From Pseudomonas syringae (GTDB lineage Bacteria; Pseudomonadota; Gammaproteobacteria; Pseudomonadales; Pseudomonadaceae), in the NCBI RefSeq assembly GCF_023278085.1, contig NZ_CP066265.1, positions 3,490,001-3,554,000 of the forward strand: a stretch of 64,000 bases of DNA, in the 5' to 3' direction. The position numbers and the translations under genes were made by a program. Positions 25,545-33,918 of this stretch are shown here, in pieces (positions within the stretch are counted from its first letter, which is position 1; every line of letters begins with the position of its first letter). Below the pieces are notes generated by a model. The model saw only the letters and a program-made list of their open reading frames with translations. It made no database searches and was not told the origin of the DNA.

Positions 25545-28500
25545 AGATTCTTGCCATTCGCCTGAAAAACCTCGCCTCACTGGCAGGCCCGTTCGAACTG
25601 GATTTCACTGCTGAGCCGCTGGCCAGTGCCGGGCTGTTCGCCATCACCGGCCCGACCGGCGCGGGCAAAAGCACTTTGCTCGACGCCCTGTGCCTGGCGC
25701 TGTTCGGAGCGATCCCTCGGTTGAGCAATATCGGCCAGTCCAAAGTGCCGGACATCGACGGCGACATCAGTACCAGCGACCCGCGCACCCTGTTGCGGCG
25801 CGGCACCGGCAGCGGTTATGCCGAAGTGGATTTCATCGGTATCGACCAGCGTCGCTATCGTGCGCGTTGGGAAACCAATCGCGCGCGGGACAACGCCACC
25901 AAAAAGCTCCAGGCCAGCCGCCAGACCCTCACCGATCTGGACAGCGAGCAAGTCCTCAGCAACCAGAGCAAGCGTGAATTCGAACAACTGATCGAGAGCC
26001 GACTGGGCCTGAACTTCGAACAGTTCACCCGGGCCGTGATGCTCGCCCAGAGCGAGTTCAGCGCCTTCCTCAAGGCCGATGACAAAGAACGCAGCGAGCT
26101 GCTGGAAAAGCTGACCAACACCGCAATCTACAGCCAGCTCGGTCGGCGCGCCTACAGCAAGAGCAAGGAAGCCGAAGAAGCGCTGAAAACCCTGACCGCG
26201 CAGGCCAGCAACATCGTTCCGCTGGCCCCGGAACAACTGGCTGAACTCGAACAGCGCTTCGACGATGCCCAGCAGCAGCTCAAAGCCCGTCAGACGCAAC
26301 AACGGCAACTGGAGCTCAAGCAGCAATGGCTGATCGAACTGCATCGCCTGCGTGACGAACACCTCGCGGCTCAGGAAAGCCTGACCCGGGCGCAGCAGAC
26401 CTGGGACGAGTTGAGCAGTCAGCGGCAGACGCTTGCGCAACTGGAACGTCTGGGCCCGCAGCGTCATCGCTTTGCCCGGCGTGTGACCCTGAGCGCGCAA
26501 CTCACCCCGCTGGCCGAACAGATCAGCCAGCATCAGCAACAGCAGACTTTGCTGCAGAGCCAACAGCAACAACTGGAAACCCGCCGCACAGAAGCGCAAG
26601 CCAGCCTGTTGACGGCCCAACAAACGCACGGCAGCGCGAAACCGCTGCTGCAACAGGCGTTTGACGCGCAGAACACCCTGAATCACCTGGCTCAGGAGCT
26701 GGCCAAGGCGGCTGATCTGCATCAGCACACCGGACAACTGTGCGCCCAGGGTCAGGCCAGCCTGCAAACCTTGCTCGACCAGCAGCAACAGGTTGCGCAG
26801 CGCCTTGAACGCATCGCCGAACAGCTGCAACACAGCAGCGAGCTGGCACCGCTGGCCCAGGCATGGAGCGCGTGGCGTGACCGTCTGAAATCACTGACCC
26901 TGATCGCCAATCGCCTCAAGCACGGGCAGCGCGAACTGCCTGCTTTGCAACAGCGCGCCAGCCAAGCCGATCAGCAACTGACCGAGCAGCGCAACGCACT
27001 GGAATTGCTCTATCGGGAAGCCGATTGCGAAGTCGAGGCGGTGACCGAGCAGCTGCAGATTCTCGGCAGCCTGTTGCAGGACAATCGCAAGCAACAACGT
27101 GCTTTCGAAGCGCTGGCGCGTCTGTGGGCCAGCCAACAGGACATCGACCGCCAGCTGGCTGATCTGGCACAGCAACAGCACAGTGCCCAGCAGCAGCGCG
27201 AACAGCTCAACAGTGAAGGCCTCCGGGTTCGTGACGAACTGGCCGTCGCCGAGCAGACCCTGAGCGTCACCCGGCAACTGCTGGAACGTCAGCGTCTGGC
27301 GCGCAGTGCCAGCGTCGAGGAACTGCGCGTGCAGTTGCAGGATGACCAGCCCTGCCCGGTCTGCGGCAGTGTTGAGCATCCGTGGCATCAGCCGGAAGCG
27401 TTGCTGGAAAGCCTCACGCAACACGACGACAACGAGCAGGCCAGCGCGCAGAAGGCCGTGGACCTGCTGACCGAGCAGCGCAATCAGTTGCGTGAACAGG
27501 TCGGCGGCGTGATCGCCCGGCAGAAAGAACTGCTGCGCCAGCACGATCAGCTCATGCAGCGTCATCAGACCCTCGCGCCGGACCTTGATGCCCATCCGCT
27601 CACCGCTCAATTGCTGGACCGCGACGCTGATAAACGCGACGGCTGGTTGAGCCAGCAACTGAGCCAGTTGAACGAAGTCATCGCCCGTGACGAGCAACGC
27701 CAGGAGGCCTTGCTGACCCTGCAGAAAGACGCGGCCCGCTTGCAGCAGCAACTGCAGACTGCAACAGATGCCAGCCAGGCTGCCGCAGGCCACGTCGCCG
27801 AACAGCTCAAGCAACTGGACGCTGATCAGCAGCGGCTGGAAGAGGAACTGACGGCGTTCACCCCGCTGGTTTCGCCGCAGGTGCTGGAAGGCCTGCGCAG
27901 CGACGCCTCGGCGACGGTCATGCAACTCGAACAGCAAGTGACTCAGCGGCTGGATCAGTTGGAACAGCAAAGCGAGGAGCAGCAGGAGCAACACGAACGC
28001 CAGCAGAAGATCGAAAAGGAACAGATCGAACAGCAAGCCCGCCTGCAACGCCAGACCGAGCTGGCCCTTGACCTCACCCGTCTCGGCGAACAGCAGCAAG
28101 CCCGTCAGCAGACACTGGCCGATCTGCTGGGCGAGCATGCGACTGCCGAACACTGGCAACAGGCGCTGGAAAACGCCATTGAGCAGGCCCGACAAACCGA
28201 AACGTCGGCGGCCCAGGCACTTCAGGCTATTCAAAGCCAGTTGATTCAAATAGCTGCCGAACTCAAGTCGGGCCAGCAACAGCAGCAAGCCTTGCGGCAA
28301 GAAGTGACGGAACTCGACGCACAGATCAGCGCGTGGCGCGCTCAGCACCCAGAGCTGGACGACGCCGCACTCGACACCCTGCTGACTTACGATGACGCGC
28401 AGATTGAGCAACTGCGCGAGCAACTACAGGCTGCGGAGAAAGCGCTTGAACAGGCCAACGTGTTGCTGCAGGAACGTGACCAGCGCCTGCAACAGCATCA

Positions 28501-29188
28501 GGCGCAACACAGCGACCTGAGCGACAACCAACAACTGGCGGCCGATCTGCTGGTGGTTCAGGAACAGCTGACACACAGCGAACAGCAGTGTGCTGACTTG
28601 CGCGCTGAACTCAGTGAAGATCAGCGCCGTCGCAATGCCAACAGCGAACTTCAGGCTCGCATCACTGATGCCAACAGCGAGTACCTGCGCTGGGCGAGAC
28701 TGGCGGCACTGATCGGCTCGGCCGAGGGCGACCGGTTTCGCAAGATCGCTCAGGCTTATAACCTCGACCTGCTGGTCCATCACGCCAACGCACAACTCAG
28801 GCAACTGGTGCGACGCTACCGCCTGAAACGCGGCGGCAGCATGCTCGGGCTGCTGGTCATGGACACCGAGATGGGCGACGAACTGCGCTCGGTGCATTCG
28901 CTGTCAGGCGGCGAAACCTTTCTCGTCTCGCTGGCCTTGGCACTGGGCCTGGCGTCAATGGCCTCCAGCACCTTGCGCATCGAATCGCTGTTCATCGACG
29001 AAGGCTTCGGCAGCCTGGACCCGGAATCGCTGCAACTGGCCATGGACGCACTGGACGGCTTGCAGGCACAGGGCCGCAAGGTCGGCGTGATCTCCCACGT
29101 ACAGGAAATGCACGAGCGGATTCCAGTGCAGATCAGAGTGCGTCGTCAGGGCAATGGGTTGAGTACGATTGAGGTGGGCAGCACATGA
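25541..29188 (+). CDS. sbcC: Exonuclease SbcCD subunit C (Rad50-like SMC ATPase)
   Basis: 1215-residue ATPase with N-terminal Walker A (GPTGAGKST, about residues 37-45) and Q-loop. Two very long Gln/Leu/Glu-rich coiled-coil arms (about 190-590 and 630-1060) flank the zinc hook CPVC (about 604-607), which dimerises molecules through Zn2+. C-terminal signature LSGGET (about 1120) and Walker B (LFIDEGFGSLD, about 1149) complete the ATPase head. The length exceeds the E. coli protein because of extended coils. It controls access of DNA ends to the SbcD nuclease. The downstream gst gene overlaps by four bases. Confidence 0.95.
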   Translation: MKILAIRLKNLASLAGPFELDFTAEPLASAGLFAITGPTGAGKSTLLDALCLALFGAIPRLSNIGQSKVPDIDGDISTSDPRTLLRRGTGSGYAEVDFIGIDQRRYRARWETNRARDNATKKLQASRQTLTDLDSEQVLSNQSKREFEQLIESRLGLNFEQFTRAVMLAQSEFSAFLKADDKERSELLEKLTNTAIYSQLGRRAYSKSKEAEEALKTLTAQASNIVPLAPEQLAELEQRFDDAQQQLKARQTQQRQLELKQQWLIELHRLRDEHLAAQESLTRAQQTWDELSSQRQTLAQLERLGPQRHRFARRVTLSAQLTPLAEQISQHQQQQTLLQSQQQQLETRRTEAQASLLTAQQTHGSAKPLLQQAFDAQNTLNHLAQELAKAADLHQHTGQLCAQGQASLQTLLDQQQQVAQRLERIAEQLQHSSELAPLAQAWSAWRDRLKSLTLIANRLKHGQRELPALQQRASQADQQLTEQRNALELLYREADCEVEAVTEQLQILGSLLQDNRKQQRAFEALARLWASQQDIDRQLADLAQQQHSAQQQREQLNSEGLRVRDELAVAEQTLSVTRQLLERQRLARSASVEELRVQLQDDQPCPVCGSVEHPWHQPEALLESLTQHDDNEQASAQKAVDLLTEQRNQLREQVGGVIARQKELLRQHDQLMQRHQTLAPDLDAHPLTAQLLDRDADKRDGWLSQQLSQLNEVIARDEQRQEALLTLQKDAARLQQQLQTATDASQAAAGHVAEQLKQLDADQQRLEEELTAFTPLVSPQVLEGLRSDASATVMQLEQQVTQRLDQLEQQSEEQQEQHERQQKIEKEQIEQQARLQRQTELALDLTRLGEQQQARQQTLADLLGEHATAEHWQQALENAIEQARQTETSAAQALQAIQSQLIQIAAELKSGQQQQQALRQEVTELDAQISAWRAQHPELDDAALDTLLTYDDAQIEQLREQLQAAEKALEQANVLLQERDQRLQQHQAQHSDLSDNQQLAADLLVVQEQLTHSEQQCADLRAELSEDQRRRNANSELQARITDANSEYLRWARLAALIGSAEGDRFRKIAQAYNLDLLVHHANAQLRQLVRRYRLKRGGSMLGLLVMDTEMGDELRSVHSLSGGETFLVSLALALGLASMASSTLRIESLFIDEGFGSLDPESLQLAMDALDGLQAQGRKVGVISHVQEMHERIPVQIRVRRQGNGLSTIEVGST

Positions 29189-29793
29189 CGCCGGTGCTGT
29201 ACTCATTCCGCCGTTGCCCCTATGCCATGCGTGCACGCATGGCATTGCATTACGCAGGCTGCACGGTGGACATCCACGAAGTCAGCCTGAAAGCCAAGCC
29301 CGCCGAGATGCTCGCGCGATCTCCCAAGGGCACCGTCCCGGTTCTGGCGCTTGAAGACCGGGTCATCGAGCAAAGCCTGGACATCATGCACTGGGCACTT
29401 GCCCAACAAGACCCTGATAACTGGCTACTGGCGAATGATCCCCAAGGGGCAACGCAAATCGCTGCGTTGATCACAGAGAATGATGAGGTCTTCAAGCTGC
29501 ATCTGGACCGCTATAAATATTCGGTGCGCTACCCCGAACATTTACCGCAACATTATCGCGAGCAGGGCGAAGTGTTCCTGCAAACCCTGGAAAACCGACT
29601 GCAACCGCAAAGGTTTCTGGCCGGCGAACACCTGACGCTGGCCGACATCGCCATTGTCCCTTTCATACGGCAGTTTTGCTTTGTTGATCAGGAGTGGTTC
29701 GAACAAAGCCCGTACCCTGCCCTGCGAGCCTGGTTGCAGCGGTTATTGCAGTCTGAGTTATTTGCAGCTGTGATGAGCATCAAGGCGTCATGA
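29185..29793 (+). CDS. Glutathione S-transferase family protein
   Basis: 202-residue protein with an N-terminal thioredoxin-fold GST domain and a C-terminal all-helical domain. The N-terminal active-site-like motif is RRCPYAMRARMAL (about residues 9-21), and the glutathione-binding TVPVLALED...IEQSLDIMHWAL (about 51-72) follows. The C-terminal half contains the expected LTLADIAIVPFIRQF. The CPY motif resembles omega or beta-type enzymes that use cysteine. Its start overlaps the sbcC stop, so it is the last gene of an sbcD-sbcC-gst unit. The substrate is unknown. Confidence 0.85.
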   Translation: MTPVLYSFRRCPYAMRARMALHYAGCTVDIHEVSLKAKPAEMLARSPKGTVPVLALEDRVIEQSLDIMHWALAQQDPDNWLLANDPQGATQIAALITENDEVFKLHLDRYKYSVRYPEHLPQHYREQGEVFLQTLENRLQPQRFLAGEHLTLADIAIVPFIRQFCFVDQEWFEQSPYPALRAWLQRLLQSELFAAVMSIKAS

Positions 29794-29843
29794 GAACGAC
29801 GACTTATTAAGTCACGCATTACCGATAACGGCGTGAGATGCAA

Positions 29844-29984
29844 ATGAACATCCGTGTTACCCGCTTAACTCCATGTAAATTCCCCTATTTGGCAACAGCA
29901 ATTATATTCACCACCTTATTGAGTGCGATAAACACGAGTGTGTCGCCGCCATCAGCGCTTTCGCGAACAGACTCCAGCTTTTGA
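29844..29984 (+). pseudogene. Possible truncated ORF with signal-peptide-like N-terminus running into a REP array
   Basis: From ATG at 29844 the frame reads MNIRVTRLTPCKFPYLATA followed by IIFTTLLSAINTSVS, a basic N-region and a hydrophobic core like a secretion signal, then stops inside the first REP copy after 46 codons. The ribosome site is weak. The AT-richer coding stretch before the REP boundary differs from it sharply. It may be the 5' remnant of an envelope-protein gene interrupted by repeat expansion, or chance. Only low confidence is warranted. Confidence 0.25.
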
Positions 29985-30770
29985 TTCTGCCCGCAAGGGC
30001 GTAGGAGCGAACCGGGCGACGTTTCGCTTGTTCGCGAAAGGGGCATTAAACTCAGCGAAATGTAGCGTCTGAACGGCCTCCTTCGCGAACAGGCTCGAGC
30101 TTTTGATTCTGCCCGCAAGGGCGTAGGAGCGAACTTGTTCGCGAAAGGGGGCATTAAATTCAGCGCAATGTAGCGTCTGAACGGCCGCCTTCGCGAACAA
30201 GTTCGCTCCTACATCCACTGAGCAGACGCCTCTTTTTCCAGAAGTAAACGCGTCGCCGCCATCAGCGCTTTCGCGAACAGACTCCAGCTTTTGATTCTGC
30301 CCGCAAGGGCGTAGGAGCGAACCGGGCGACGTTTCGCTTGTTCGCGAAAGGGGGCATTAAATTCAGCGCAATGTAGCGTCTGAACGAACGCCTTCGCGAA
30401 CAAGTTCGCTCCTACATCCACTGAGCAGACGCCTCTTTTTCCAGAAGTAAACGCGTCGCCGCCATCAGCGCTTTCGCGAAAAGACTCAGCTTTTGATTTT
30501 GCCCGCAAGGGCGTAGGAGCGAACCGGGCGACGTTTCGCTTGTTCGCGAAAGGGGCATTAAATTCAGCGCAATGTAGCGTCTGAACGGCCGTCTTCGCGA
30601 ACAAGTTCGCTCCTACACTCACTGGGCAGATGTCTCTTTTTCCAGGAGTAAACGCGTCGCCGCCATCAGCGCTTTCGCGAACAGGCTCGCCTGGCAGTCG
30701 CTGCAGGGTCTGCCGCGCAGTGGGCAGTGGTCGCAGGACCTGTGTGGGCGAACATGCTCGCGAAAGCGTG
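29940..30770. repeat. Tandem REP array, 203-bp period with 107-bp internal duplication
   Basis: A unit beginning GTCGCCGCCATCAGCGCTTT recurs from 29941, 30252, 30455 and 30656, giving spacings of about 310, 203 and 201 bases; the last copy is partial. The first copy is longer because an internal segment of about 107 bases is duplicated. Each unit carries several copies of the GTAGGAGCGAAC palindrome with TTCGCGAA in opposing orientations. Open frames crossing it on the minus strand are produced by the periodicity and are not genes. Confidence 0.88.
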
Positions 30771-30782
30771 ACGACTAATGAA

Positions 30783-30977
30783 TCACTGGGCGGTTTTATG
30801 ATCCAGTGCCGCGTAGAAGTTGGCGCTCTGTTGCAGGTATTTGGTGGTGTAGGTCGCAGTGTAGGTCTGAGCGGCGTGGGCTTTCTTGTCGTTCACTTCC
30901 ACACTGGCGCTGGCCGGAAGAACGACGCTTGCCGAGATAGCTGATGCAGCGATGATGGAGAAAAGATTGAAGTTCAT
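30783..30977 (-). CDS. Small secreted protein, 64 residues, unknown function
   Basis: The frame starts at ATG 30977 with GAGGGG about eight bases upstream; an upstream GTG at 30986 is less likely. The N-terminus MNFNLFSIIAASAISASVV is a clear signal peptide, with a probable cut after PASA (about residue 25). The mature part of about 40 residues is rich in Ala, Thr and Tyr (QTYTATYTTKYLQQSANFY), with no cysteine. No family was recognised. It lies downstream of the lactonase-like gene on the same strand, beyond a 176-base gap holding a possible operator, and next to the REP array. Confidence 0.6.
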   Translation of the reverse strand: MNFNLFSIIAASAISASVVLPASASVEVNDKKAHAAQTYTATYTTKYLQQSANFYAALDHKTAQ

Positions 30978-31153
30978 GTCGGTCACCCCTCGTTGTCTGT
31001 GTGTACGTTGGTTTGAAATCCTGGCCGTCTTGGCCGTGACTCAAACGTACGCCCGAGGGGGCTTCAGCAGAAATCTTTTGTAGCACTAACCCATATCATC
31101 AAGAATGATAACGACTCCAGCCCTTGCCTATGGCGGGCTGAAGCCGTTGCACT

Positions 31154-32326
31154 TTACTTGTCAGTCAAAAAACGCAGATACGACGGTGCACCCACATCCA
31201 GTTTCTGCACCGTGTCCCCGATCATCCCGCTGTGCGGATCGCGACGCACAGTCACGATCTGATCGCTCTTCTGATTGGCAAACAGCATGAACTTGCCGGT
31301 TGGATCAAAGGCGAACTCGCGTGGCTCCTTGCCTTCAAGGGAACGACGCTGGATCTCTTCAAGCTTGCCGCTGGCCTGGTCGATCCGGAGCACCACGACC
31401 TGATTCGCATCGCCCCGATTGGTCACATACAGAAACTTGCCATCCGGTGAGGTGTGCAACGCGCCGCCGCCGTTTTTCTGCTCCACACCCTTGTTCTTCA
31501 TATCGACCAGTTGGGTCTGCTTGAAGCTGCCGTCATGGTAGTCAAACACTGCGACCTGAGCGGTCATTTCCAGCACCAACCAGGCATGCTTGCCATCGGC
31601 ACTGAACAGGGTATGACGTGGCCCGGTACCACCTGGCAACTGCACGGTCGGCTCCTTGGCCGGCTGCAATGGCTTGGGCTGGCTCGCGTCGTAGCGATAC
31701 ACGAACAGCTTGTCGGCACCCAGGTCGGCAGTCACCACGTACTTGTCATCCGGGGTCGGTACGGCGAGGTGCACATGTGACGACATCTGCCGCTCGGGGT
31801 TGACCTTGCTTCCGGGGCCCAGCGGCAGGACCTGAACGGCCTCGCTCAGCTTGCCATCCTTGCCCACTGGCAGCACTGTCAGTGCGCCACCCGGATCAGG
31901 ATTTACGGCGTAGTTGGCAACGAACAGATAGCGACCGTCGTAGCTCAGGCTGGAGTGCGTCGGTTCTTCACCGCGGCTTTGCACCTGACTGATCGGTGTG
32001 ATCTGACGGGTTTTCGGGTCGATCGCAAAGCTGCTGACTTTACCGACTACGTCTTTCTGGCCTGGCCCGTTCTCATTGACCGCGAACAGATAACGCTGGT
32101 CTCTGGACAACGTCAGCCAGGACGGGTTTTCGGTTTTGATGACCTGTAGCGGCTTGGCATCGATCATTCCGGTTTCGCTGTTGAAGGCAAACCGGTAGAT
32201 CCCTTCACTCTTTCCTTGCGTGTAGGAACCCATCAGCAATTCAGTCTCGGGCATGGGTTGGGCCTGCAGGGTAAACGCGCTCATGGCACTGGCAATCGCC
32301 AGCAATGGCAGAAATTTATGGGGCAT
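31154..32326 (-). CDS. Periplasmic lactonase-family beta-propeller protein
   Basis: 390-residue protein with a signal peptide (MPHKFLPLLAIASAMSAFTLQAQ) and the seven-bladed propeller typical of the 6-phosphogluconolactonase (Pgl, cycloisomerase 2) family. Recurrent blade motifs include LLMGSYTQGKSEGIYRF (about residues 30-46), NPSWLTLSRDQRYLFAVNE, ADLGADKLFVYRYD, and GTGPRHTLFSADGKHAWLV. The periplasmic location argues against a role in the cytoplasmic pentose phosphate pathway. The substrate is unknown. It stands alone on the minus strand. Confidence 0.85.
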   Translation of the reverse strand: MPHKFLPLLAIASAMSAFTLQAQPMPETELLMGSYTQGKSEGIYRFAFNSETGMIDAKPLQVIKTENPSWLTLSRDQRYLFAVNENGPGQKDVVGKVSSFAIDPKTRQITPISQVQSRGEEPTHSSLSYDGRYLFVANYAVNPDPGGALTVLPVGKDGKLSEAVQVLPLGPGSKVNPERQMSSHVHLAVPTPDDKYVVTADLGADKLFVYRYDASQPKPLQPAKEPTVQLPGGTGPRHTLFSADGKHAWLVLEMTAQVAVFDYHDGSFKQTQLVDMKNKGVEQKNGGGALHTSPDGKFLYVTNRGDANQVVVLRIDQASGKLEEIQRRSLEGKEPREFAFDPTGKFMLFANQKSDQIVTVRRDPHSGMIGDTVQKLDVGAPSYLRFLTDK

Positions 32327-32403
32327 GGGGCATCCCTTTTGTTGAGGTTATTGATGCCTGTCAGGGCACAGTCAGGTCTATGACAGCGCCAGCCCGCATT
32401 TAA

Positions 32404-32688
32404 TCAATCCTGCGCGGAATCATCTTCATCTGAGGGGGTAAAGGCGTCCAGGCAGATGATCCGGTGATCGGCATTGCCATCGTTGATCACCCAGCTTTGC
32501 AGGGATTGGTCGAAGGTCGCAGCGTCGACCTGCGCTTTGGTGAAACGCCATACCTTGCGCTCGCGGCCGTCCATGCATTCGACGTTCAGCTCATCGCCCA
32601 GAGAGAAGTCCCAGGCGTGCAGACCGTCGATTTCCAGCATGGTGGTGGCTTCGAGGGCGGCGAGCAGTGTGGTTGGCGATGTAGTCAT
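32404..32688 (-). CDS. DUF5629-like small Pseudomonas protein
   Basis: 94-residue acidic soluble protein, MTTSPTTLLAALEATTMLE at the start, then FSLGDELNVECMDGRERKVW and an acidic C-terminus (PSDEDDSAQD). From memory this resembles the pseudomonad-specific DUF5629 family; no function is known. The ATG at 32688 is chosen because the 39 upstream codons look non-coding. No ribosome site of note precedes it. It stands 77 bases upstream of the lactonase gene. Confidence 0.7.
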   Translation of the reverse strand: MTTSPTTLLAALEATTMLEIDGLHAWDFSLGDELNVECMDGRERKVWRFTKAQVDAATFDQSLQSWVINDGNADHRIICLDAFTPSDEDDSAQD

Positions 32689-32776
32689 GAGGGGTATCCG
32701 GCCTGTAAAAGCGCGAATGATAGGGCAAAAGGCAGGCGCAGATACACCGATGATCGCCGTCACACAGTCAGGAGTG

Positions 32777-32821
32777 GACGCATAGCGTCCAGAGCGGCAT
32801 GCCAACGCGAAGCGCTGGCAT
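32777..32821. repeat. Two adjacent REP-type hairpins downstream of the FAH-family gene
   Basis: GGACGC ATA GCGTCC (32777-32791) and ATGCCAACGC GAA GCGCTGGCAT (32799-32821), the latter with one mismatch. They lie 15 bases after the stop of the FAH-family gene on the minus strand and may stop transcription or protect the RNA 3' end. Confidence 0.65.
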
Positions 32822-32835
32822 GATCACCCTTCACC

Positions 32836-33828
32836 TCACAACCTGCCGATCCCGCCCGGCTGAAACACCGGCTCGCTCGGGGCGAGGCCGTTGACCAGCG
32901 GCTGGCCGAATTCGGCCTGACTGACTTCGAAGCGATCACCCGGACGAGTGCGCACGCCGTCGGCAAAAGACAGGGTCGCAGTGCCAAAGAAATGCACATG
33001 CACGTCCCCCGGCCTCAGGAACTGGGCGTACTTGAAGTGGTGGTACTCAAGGTTTTCCAGGCTGTGGCACATGTTCGCCTCGCCGCTGAGGAATTCCTTC
33101 TCCCACAGCACCTCGCCATCGCGCCAGATGCGGCTGGTGCCCGACAGGCTTTGCGGCAGATCACCTACGCGCAGCTCCGGCCCGAACGAGCAGGCACGCA
33201 GTTTCGAGTGTGCCAGGTACAGGTAATTGCGACGCTCCATGACGTGGTCGGAGTACTCGTTACCGATAGCAAAACCCAGGCGATAGGGCTTGCGATCATG
33301 CCCGATCACATACAGCCCGCTCAGCTCCGGCTCTTCCCCGCCATCTTCGGCGAAGGGCGGCAGCGAGAATGAATGCCCGGGACGCACAACGATGCTGCCA
33401 TCGCCTTTATAGAACCACTCTGGCTGCACACCCGCCTGCCCCGCCGCTGGCTTGCCGCCTTCAACGCCCCACTTGAAGATGCGCATGGTATCGGTCATCG
33501 CCGCTTCGTCACCGGACTGCTGATGCATCTTGTCCCGCGCCGACGCGCTGCCCAGGTGAGTCAGCCCGGTGCCACTGACCAGCAAGTGCGCCGGATCAGG
33601 ATGATCGAGCGGTGGCAGAATCCGCAGCTCCTGAAGCAGTTGCGAGTAGTCATGGGTTTCGCCAACGCCACGCTGCTCGACCTGCTGCGCCAGAGCAGAA
33701 CCTGCTTCGATCGCCGCCAGCGCCAGCTCGCGAACGCTTTCGACACCCTGGACTTCACGCACCTGATCACCGTCAACCAACCCCACCCGGCGCTGACCGT
33801 CGCTCAATTCAAACTGTACTAACCGCAT
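32836..33828 (-). CDS. Fumarylacetoacetate hydrolase family protein, AraD1/GguC type
   Basis: 330-residue protein of the FAH fold. The AraD1-type C-terminal region contains GHDRKPYRLGFAIGNEYSDH and LAHSKLRACSFGPEL (about residues 170-215), with metal-binding Glu/Asp residues expected there and near SGTGLTHLGSASARDKMH (about 85-102). Related enzymes act on 2-keto-3-deoxy sugar acids (dehydratase or hydrolase). The start ATG at 33828 has AAGGAG six bases upstream; an upstream ATG is not needed. It lies 90 bases downstream of the MFS transporter gene on the same strand, within a sugar-acid locus. Confidence 0.85.
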   Translation of the reverse strand: MRLVQFELSDGQRRVGLVDGDQVREVQGVESVRELALAAIEAGSALAQQVEQRGVGETHDYSQLLQELRILPPLDHPDPAHLLVSGTGLTHLGSASARDKMHQQSGDEAAMTDTMRIFKWGVEGGKPAAGQAGVQPEWFYKGDGSIVVRPGHSFSLPPFAEDGGEEPELSGLYVIGHDRKPYRLGFAIGNEYSDHVMERRNYLYLAHSKLRACSFGPELRVGDLPQSLSGTSRIWRDGEVLWEKEFLSGEANMCHSLENLEYHHFKYAQFLRPGDVHVHFFGTATLSFADGVRTRPGDRFEVSQAEFGQPLVNGLAPSEPVFQPGGIGRL

Positions 33829-33918
33829 GAAATTCTCCTTACACACTCATTGAAAACGCCAAGGTCGGCTTCTTCTTGCCGCTTGAAGCTCGCAGCTTGC
33901 ATCTGCCTCACCTGGCAC

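Noticed and set aside
29952..30622. Minus-strand frames encoding repeats of GANLFAKAAVQTLHCAEFN
   Set aside because: They are generated by the REP tandem array and have no ribosome site or other coding support.
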